A stretch of 10,838 nt of DNA from contig CAKOQM010000041.1 in NCBI GenBank assembly GCA_934101275.1, forward strand, positions 1-10,838, read 5' to 3'. The position numbers and the translations under genes were made by a program. Positions 7,170 through 10,838 of this stretch are shown here, piece by piece; the first letter of the stretch is position 1, and every line of letters begins with the position of its first letter. The notes under the pieces are model-generated. The model did not search any database and had not been told where the DNA came from. It saw only the letters and a program-made list of their open reading frames with translations. This DNA is from an uncultured Bacilli bacterium (GTDB lineage: Bacteria; Bacillota_I; Bacilli_A; RF39; UBA660).

Positions 7170-7571
7170 ATGAAGAAAAAAACAGTGGCTGCTTTATTAG
7201 GCGGCGCAGCCGTAGGTGCTGGTTTAGGAATTTTATTTGCCCCTAAAAAGGGAGAAGAAACAAGAGCCGATTTAAAAGCTAAAATGAATGAGCTTGTTAA
7301 CAAAGCTCGTGATATTGATATGGATGATGTTAAAGAATACGTTGTTGCTAAAACAGACGAAATTGAAGAGGCTTTAAAAGACTTAGATAAAGAAAAGATT
7401 TTAGATTTAGCAAAGAAAAAAGCTAAAGAAATCGAAAAAAGCGCTAAAGATTTAGTGAATTATGTTAAGGATAAAGGAGAACCTGTTTTAACAGATGCCG
7501 CTAATGCTGTAAGACAAAAAGCTATTGAAACAACAAAAGGTGTCTTAGCTAAATTAGAAGAAACAAAATAA
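7170..7571 (+). CDS. YtxH-like domain protein
   Basis: This encodes a 133-residue protein with a short glycine/alanine-rich hydrophobic N-terminus (about 6-24, AALLGGAAVGAGLGILFAP). It is followed by KKGEETR, the hallmark of YtxH/gas-vesicle-like Firmicutes proteins. The rest (30-133) is a highly charged, heptad-rich helix with many Lys, Glu, Asp and Ala residues, probably an amphipathic or coiled-coil tail. The N-terminal segment probably anchors it to the membrane. In Bacillus, ytxH lies in a stress-induced operon, but the molecular role is unknown and no typical sigma-B promoter is seen here. The start is supported by GGAGG (7157-7161), 8 bases before the ATG. No terminator follows directly. 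Overlapping open frames at 7025-7303 (minus) and 7064-7246 (plus) have no support. Confidence 0.82.
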   Translation: MKKKTVAALLGGAAVGAGLGILFAPKKGEETRADLKAKMNELVNKARDIDMDDVKEYVVAKTDEIEEALKDLDKEKILDLAKKKAKEIEKSAKDLVNYVKDKGEPVLTDAANAVRQKAIETTKGVLAKLEETK

Positions 7572-7648
7572 TTCATATTTGAAGCATAACGAGAAGTAGT
7601 ACAGAATTTTTCCTTTTATATTTTGTGTTTGTTTATAAAATAATTTCA

Positions 7649-7677
7649 TTGAATTTAATAGAAAAATTTTGTATAAT
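7649..7677 (+). promoter_or_regulatory. Sigma-A promoter of the small alarmone synthetase gene
   Basis: TTGAAT (7649-7654), a 17-base spacer and a perfect TATAAT (7672-7677) form a near-consensus promoter. Transcription should begin near 7684. A terminator-like hairpin follows within a few bases (7690-7717). Confidence 0.7.
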
Positions 7678-7689
7678 AACTGAACAAAG

Positions 7690-7717
7690 AAGTGTTAGAT
7701 TTTATAGCACTTTTTTT
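7690..7717 (+). terminator. Terminator-like hairpin in the leader of the alarmone synthetase gene
   Basis: AAGTGTTA (7690-7697) pairs with TAGCACTT (7705-7712), 8 pairs including one G-T wobble, around a seven-base loop. A run of seven T residues covers 7711-7717. It lies after the promoter at 7649-7677 and before the ATG at 7747. It could therefore be a leader attenuator, the late terminator of the YtxH-like gene 119 bases upstream, or both. Confidence 0.6.
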
Positions 7718-7746
7718 GTTTTTATTTTTAGTGGAGGTATAAATAG

Positions 7747-8337
7747 ATGAATAATTTTTATACAAAATATGAATATGCTCAAAAAATGTTAGAAACAGAA
7801 CTTAATATATTACTTGATACTTTTGAAAAAAAACATGGTTATACACCTGTTGAACATGTTAAAACAAGATTAAAAACGTTACCAAGTATTCAGAAAAAAT
7901 TAGAGAAAAAAGGATATACATACTCTAAAGATAATATTGAAAAACATATTATGGATGTAGTAGGATTTCGAATTGTTGTATCCTTCTTATCAGATGTTTA
8001 TGATATTGTTTCTTTAATTAGTCATTCAACGAATTTAATCATCAAAGAGCGCAGAGATTATATTGAAAATCCTAAAGAATCAGGTTATACAAGTTATCAC
8101 TTAATCTTGCTTGTTCCTGTATATTTAGAAAATTATGTGGAATATATTCCAGCAGAAATTCAAGTAAGAACTGTGGCAATGGATTTCTGGGCTAGCCTTG
8201 ATCATAAAATCCGTTATAAATTCAAAGAAGAAATTCCAATTGAAGTTCAACAAGAAATGACAAGTTATGCCAAGGATATCCGAGAGCTAGATCATAAAAT
8301 GTATTATATGAATAAAATCGTGAACAAATATCAATAA
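7747..8337 (+). CDS. Small alarmone synthetase (RelA/SpoT-domain (p)ppGpp synthetase)
   Basis: This encodes a 196-residue single-domain enzyme that would transfer pyrophosphate from ATP to GTP or GDP to make (p)ppGpp in the cytoplasm. Synthetase motifs are in order: RLKTLPSIQKKL (41-52, phosphate-binding basic residues), DVVGFRIV (70-77, catalytic-region Asp70), YIENPKESGYTSYH (105-118, Tyr114 expected to stack on the guanine), and EIQVRT followed by AMDFWASLDHKIRYK (137-158, Glu137 as the expected catalytic acid). There is no hydrolase, TGS or ACT domain, so it belongs with RelP/RelQ-type small synthetases. Length and short N-terminus resemble RelQ/YjbM more than RelP, but I cannot separate them firmly. 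GGAGG (7733-7737) lies 9 bases before the ATG. It stands alone with its own promoter and an attenuator-like leader. Confidence 0.88.
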   Translation: MNNFYTKYEYAQKMLETELNILLDTFEKKHGYTPVEHVKTRLKTLPSIQKKLEKKGYTYSKDNIEKHIMDVVGFRIVVSFLSDVYDIVSLISHSTNLIIKERRDYIENPKESGYTSYHLILLVPVYLENYVEYIPAEIQVRTVAMDFWASLDHKIRYKFKEEIPIEVQQEMTSYAKDIRELDHKMYYMNKIVNKYQ

Positions 8338-8349
8338 GTTCACTTTTTT
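8320..8349 (+). terminator. Candidate terminator overlapping the end of the alarmone synthetase gene
   Basis: GTGAAC (8320-8325) pairs with GTTCAC (8338-8343) around a 12-base loop that contains the stop codon, followed by TTTTTT (8344-8349). An alternative weaker stem is CAATAA (8332-8337) with TTATTG (8348-8353). Its T-rich tail merges into the promoter of the next operon. Confidence 0.5.
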
Positions 8350-8350
8350 A

Positions 8351-8379
8351 TTGTTATTTTTTTTTCAATCTCTTATAAT
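8351..8379 (+). promoter_or_regulatory. Sigma-A promoter of the zinc-ribbon membrane protein operon
   Basis: TTGTTA (8351-8356), a 17-base spacer and a perfect TATAAT (8374-8379) are present. The expected start is near 8386, only about 24 bases before the ATG at 8410. The -35 lies in the T-rich tail of the preceding terminator candidate. Confidence 0.65.
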
Positions 8380-8409
8380 TATAGTATAGGAATGGAGTGA
8401 AGAAAGATA

Positions 8410-9657
8410 ATGTATTGCAGTGAATGCGGAGCGAAGCTAAAAAAAGATGATCTTTTTTGTGGTGAATGTGGAACAAAAGTAAAAGAAAATAAGAAAACGT
8501 CGACAACGCCAAAAACAAGACAGCCTATGAGCAAAGAAAAAAAGAAAGTTTTAATTATTGTTGTCGTTATTTTATGCTTGTTCTTTGGTGCTTATAAATA
8601 TACAAGTTTCATGCTTGGACCATCAGGAGTTACCAATAGATATATGGCTTCTTTAAAGAAAAATAGTTTGGAAGATATTTATAAATCATTAAGTATTGAT
8701 GGTGATACGACTTTTACTACTTTAGAAGAGTTTAAGAAGGTTTATAATGAAGAAGAAAATAGTTTTAAAGATATTAAAAGTTATAGTTTAGAAGACGTTA
8801 TCTATAGTGATGATAAGAAAAGCGCTACTGTGAGAATCAATGTGAAAAAAGAAAATGGTGACGAGAAAACACTTTTAGCTACTTTAAACAAAAGTGATAA
8901 AAAGAAATATTTTTTCTTTGATGATTGGAAAGTAGAAACTTTAACAAATAATGGTTATTCTATCACAGGTGTTGAAATTTTAAAGAATTTTGAAATAAAG
9001 GTTCCTAAAAATAGTAAACTTAATATTAATGGAACGGATGTTGATCCCAAATTTATTGAAAGTGATTCTTACGAAGAGGGACTAGATGTTTACGTGATTC
9101 CAAATTTATTTGTTTCCACAATTCATATTAAAACAACGTTACCAAATCAGATGGTTATTGAAGATGATAAAACTTTAACAAATTATAGTAATCAATATGA
9201 AGTTCAAGTTTCTTTAAGTAATTTGACTGATGATATGGTAACAACTTTAAAAGATCAAGTAAAAGAGGATATTTCAAATCTTTATGAAAATATTATCGCT
9301 AAGAAAAACTGGGATAGTATTAAAGAAAATTATGCATATAATAATGTAAATCTTTCTTCTTTAGAGGAAGATTATATGGATTTATATAATGCTTTAACAA
9401 AAGAAGATTTAACTTTAAAGAAATTTGATGTAACAAGTGTTACCTTATCAAATGTTAAATTAAGTGAAGAAGGAAAAATTGTAATTACTGTTAAATATAA
9501 CTATGATTATACAGTTGATTATAAAAGTTTTACAGGTGATGAAAAAGAAAAAAATGGTCAAAGTTCTTATTCATCAACCTTAACGTACGACTATTACGAC
9601 AATGCTTATAAACTAAATGAAGTTTATAATATGGTAAGTCGGTTTAGTACATGGTAA
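8410..9657 (+). CDS. TcaA-like zinc-ribbon membrane-anchored protein
   Basis: This encodes a 415-residue protein. It starts with a zinc ribbon (YCSECG then FCGECG; Cys3, Cys6, Cys17, Cys20), a polar linker and one transmembrane helix at about 47-66. The remaining roughly 350 residues are predicted to be outside the membrane. The layout of cytoplasmic zinc ribbon, single helix, beta-rich external domains and a C-terminal NTF2-like region (about 270-415, beginning with a helix containing KNWDSIKENYAY) resembles TcaA of Staphylococcus and its Firmicutes relatives. TcaA affects glycopeptide tolerance and the envelope; equivalence here is inferred from architecture only. GGAG (8394-8397) is 12 bases upstream, somewhat far, so AAGAAAG nearer the ATG may serve instead. 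The next gene starts about 20 bases after the stop and also encodes a zinc-ribbon membrane protein. Confidence 0.72.
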   Translation: MYCSECGAKLKKDDLFCGECGTKVKENKKTSTTPKTRQPMSKEKKKVLIIVVVILCLFFGAYKYTSFMLGPSGVTNRYMASLKKNSLEDIYKSLSIDGDTTFTTLEEFKKVYNEEENSFKDIKSYSLEDVIYSDDKKSATVRINVKKENGDEKTLLATLNKSDKKKYFFFDDWKVETLTNNGYSITGVEILKNFEIKVPKNSKLNINGTDVDPKFIESDSYEEGLDVYVIPNLFVSTIHIKTTLPNQMVIEDDKTLTNYSNQYEVQVSLSNLTDDMVTTLKDQVKEDISNLYENIIAKKNWDSIKENYAYNNVNLSSLEEDYMDLYNALTKEDLTLKKFDVTSVTLSNVKLSEEGKIVITVKYNYDYTVDYKSFTGDEKEKNGQSSYSSTLTYDYYDNAYKLNEVYNMVSRFSTW

Positions 9658-9677
9658 AAAGAAAGGAAAAAGAAAAA

Positions 9678-10388
9678 ATGGCAAAATTTTGTACAAAATG
9701 TGGAAAAAAATTAGAAGAAGGAAAAACATGTGATTGTGAGACAAAAGAGGTAAAGGAAAAAACAGTTATTACCGACAATACGATGGTAAATGATTACTTA
9801 GAAGTTTTAAAGGGAATGTTTACAAAACCTTTAGACACAATGAAAGATTATGCAAAAAGAAGTAAATTTAACTTGGGTCTTGTGATGATAGTTTTAAATG
9901 CTGTTATTTTTGGTCTCTTTGTTTTCTTATTTGCAAAAGAAGGGGCTAATAATATTTATACCATAATTTATGGAACCTCTTCATTATTTGGTAGTGTTAC
10001 TAAGAATGTAGAAATACCTGTTAAAGTATTTTTCATTGCAACACTAATGATGGTGGTTTATCATTTCTTATTAGGTGGTCTTATTCATTTTATTTCAACA
10101 ACACTTTTAAAAAAAGAGTCTGATATTAAAAAAACTTATGCTTTAGTAGGATGTGCAGCAACTATTACAACAGTGATAACTTTGGCTGCTTTGATTCTCA
10201 TGTATATTAATATGTGGTTATGTTTAATCGTTTTAATTTTAGGAAGCCTTCTTTATTTAATCAATTTATTCCATGGCTTCTCAGAACTTACAAAAGTAGA
10301 TAAGAACAAAATGGCTTACACTTTTACTGGAGCTTATGCCGTAACCTTATTTATTGTTTGTTATGTTTTACCAAAGATTTTTAGTTAA
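9678..10388 (+). CDS. Zinc-ribbon multi-pass membrane protein, Yip1-like
   Basis: This encodes a 236-residue protein with an N-terminal zinc ribbon (CTKCG at 5-9, then CDC; Cys5, Cys8, Cys18, Cys20). A soluble segment with FTKPLDTMKDYAKRSKF (48-64) follows, then five hydrophobic segments at about 64-86, 115-140, 154-177, 178-200 and 215-234. The arrangement resembles bacterial zinc-ribbon plus Yip1-like membrane proteins of unknown function. The ATG at 9678 is chosen because GAAAGGA (9661-9667) sits 10 bases before it and the zinc ribbon begins at once. An in-frame ATG at 9651 would overlap the previous gene by 7 bases, lacks a clear ribosome binding site and only adds a Lys-rich stretch. It is the second gene of an operon with the TcaA-like gene and may act with it at the membrane (inference). 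Confidence 0.75.
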   Translation: MAKFCTKCGKKLEEGKTCDCETKEVKEKTVITDNTMVNDYLEVLKGMFTKPLDTMKDYAKRSKFNLGLVMIVLNAVIFGLFVFLFAKEGANNIYTIIYGTSSLFGSVTKNVEIPVKVFFIATLMMVVYHFLLGGLIHFISTTLLKKESDIKKTYALVGCAATITTVITLAALILMYINMWLCLIVLILGSLLYLINLFHGFSELTKVDKNKMAYTFTGAYAVTLFIVCYVLPKIFS

Positions 10389-10407
10389 AAGCTAAAAGTC
10401 TTTTTTT
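10373..10407 (+). terminator. Intrinsic terminator of the zinc-ribbon operon
   Basis: AAAGATTTTTAG (10373-10384) pairs with CTAAAAGTCTTT (10392-10403), 12 pairs with one T-G wobble, around a seven-base loop. It ends in a T run to 10407. The stem begins inside the last codons, and the stop (10386-10388) lies in the loop. Confidence 0.75.
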
Positions 10408-10427
10408 GACATGTTTTGTCGAATCGG

Positions 10428-10455
10428 TTGCAAATAAATTTTTTATATGTAGAAT
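10428..10455 (+). promoter_or_regulatory. Promoter of the PD-(D/E)XK nuclease-family gene
   Basis: TTGCAA (10428-10433), a 16-base spacer and TAGAAT (10450-10455) are present. The expected transcription start is near 10462, at the edge of an imperfect palindrome (10460-10481). The ribosome binding site GAAAGGA (10486-10492) lies 8 bases before the ATG at 10501. Confidence 0.5.
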
Positions 10456-10459
10456 AAGG

Positions 10460-10481
10460 GCAGTTTTTTCGAAAAGACAGC
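10460..10481. repeat. Imperfect 22-bp palindrome at the predicted transcription start
   Basis: The two halves of 10460-10481 are reverse complements except for one mismatch (A10462 against A10479) and one T-G position (10465/10476). The centre TTTTCGAAAA (10466-10475) is a perfect 10-bp palindrome. It sits over the predicted +1 of the nuclease-family gene and ends 5 bases before its ribosome binding site. An operator or a leader hairpin are both possible. Confidence 0.4.
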
Positions 10482-10500
10482 AAATGAAAGGATTAAATAT

Positions 10501-10838
10501 ATGACAACAAATATGACAACAAAAGAAAAAATTAAGTTTCCTTTGCTAAAAGATAAGGTAGCTAAAAAATTATTTACCGAGAAGAAAGTAGGCTTAGAAT
10601 ATCTTCGCAAAATCATAAGTCTAGCTATAGGTATTCCTGTGGATATGATTGATAAAGATATCAAACTTATTCATCCAAGTATTGGAATAAACAAAAATAT
10701 CGTCAATTCCGAGGCAGATGTTGTCTTAGAAAATGATGAATTCTATGTTAATCTAGAAATCAATTATTATAATAATGAAACCAGTGATATTAAAAATGGC
10801 TTATATTTATGTCACTTACTTTTAAGACAAGTAAAAAC
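10501..10838 (+). CDS. PD-(D/E)XK nuclease-family transposase/Rpn-like protein, 3' end cut by window
   Basis: An open frame of 112 codons runs off the window end. The N-terminal region (about 15-60) followed by SEADVVLENDEFYVNLEIN (70-88) gives the nuclease core pattern: Asp73 on one strand, then Glu86-x-Asn88 on the next. This matches the PD-(D/E)XK 'nuclease family transposase' (PF12784/Rpn-like) proteins that are abundant in gut Firmicutes. Asn where Gln or Lys is more usual is seen in subsets of this family. Whether these act as transposases or as defence or recombination-promoting nucleases is unsettled. The first ATG (10501) has GAAAGGA 8 bases upstream. A second in-frame ATG at 10513 lies in a short tandem repeat (MTTN-MTTK). 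The C-terminal half is not visible, so intactness cannot be judged. Confidence 0.72.
   Translation, partial: MTTNMTTKEKIKFPLLKDKVAKKLFTEKKVGLEYLRKIISLAIGIPVDMIDKDIKLIHPSIGINKNIVNSEADVVLENDEFYVNLEINYYNNETSDIKNGLYLCHLLLRQVK

Noticed and set aside
7064..7246. Plus-strand open frame of 60 codons ahead of and into the YtxH-like gene
   Set aside because: It begins with a TTG codon without a ribosome binding site and covers the YtxH promoter and leader in another frame.
7025..7303. Minus-strand open frame of 92 codons
   Set aside because: It overlaps the start of the well-supported YtxH-like gene and crosses two promoter regions. It has low-complexity content and no ribosome binding site.
10443..10664. 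Minus-strand open frame of 73 codons
   Set aside because: It is antisense to the promoter and start of the PD-(D/E)XK nuclease-family gene, which has a clear ribosome binding site and core motif.
10501..10838. Complete insertion sequence around the PD-(D/E)XK family gene
   Set aside because: No terminal inverted repeats or target duplication could be seen upstream, and the downstream end is outside the window.

Overview
The window looks like chromosomal DNA of a low-GC Bacillota (Firmicutes) bacterium, probably a gut-type member of the Bacilli or a related lineage. This is inferred from the strongly AT-rich sequence, GGAGG/AAAGGA ribosome binding sites, sigma-A-type promoters and the protein families present: SWIM/SNF2 helicase, CmpB-type membrane protein, YtxH, a small alarmone synthetase, TcaA-like zinc-ribbon protein and a PD-(D/E)XK 'transposase' nuclease. 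Tryptophan is encoded by TGG, and the CmpB-type gene ends in TGA, so the standard bacterial code fits and the Mycoplasma code does not.

Layout. (1) 1-115: tRNA-Phe(GAA), missing its first base at the window edge, followed by an intrinsic terminator. (2) 127-3330: a promoter and a large SWIM/SNF2 helicase. (3) 3327-3782, minus strand: a TspO/MBR membrane protein whose stop codon overlaps that of the helicase. (4) 3797-3804: a palindromic -10 element between tspO and a rightward three-gene operon. That operon encodes a small unknown protein, a divergent alanine-racemase-like enzyme and an ATP-grasp ligase of the sugar-transfer-associated type (3852-6292). (5) 6295-6981, minus strand: a CmpB-type membrane protein, convergent with the ligase; both stop codons lie inside one long hairpin. 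(6) 6982-7169: a divergent control region with a 16-bp perfect inverted repeat. (7) 7170-7571: a YtxH-like protein. (8) 7649-8337: a small (p)ppGpp synthetase whose promoter and start codon are separated by a terminator-like hairpin. (9) 8351-10388: a two-gene operon of zinc-ribbon membrane proteins. (10) 10428-10838: the 5' part of a PD-(D/E)XK nuclease/transposase-family gene, cut by the window end.

The genes do not form one obvious pathway. The most suggestive functional unit is the racemase-like enzyme with the ATP-grasp ligase. Together they could make a D-amino acid and attach it to a cell-surface or cell-wall precursor; this is inference. The envelope is a recurring theme (TspO, CmpB-type protein, YtxH, TcaA-like protein and its partner), next to one stringent-response enzyme. 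No CRISPR array, rRNA, complete insertion sequence or phage module was seen. No gene-free stretch exceeds 300 bases.
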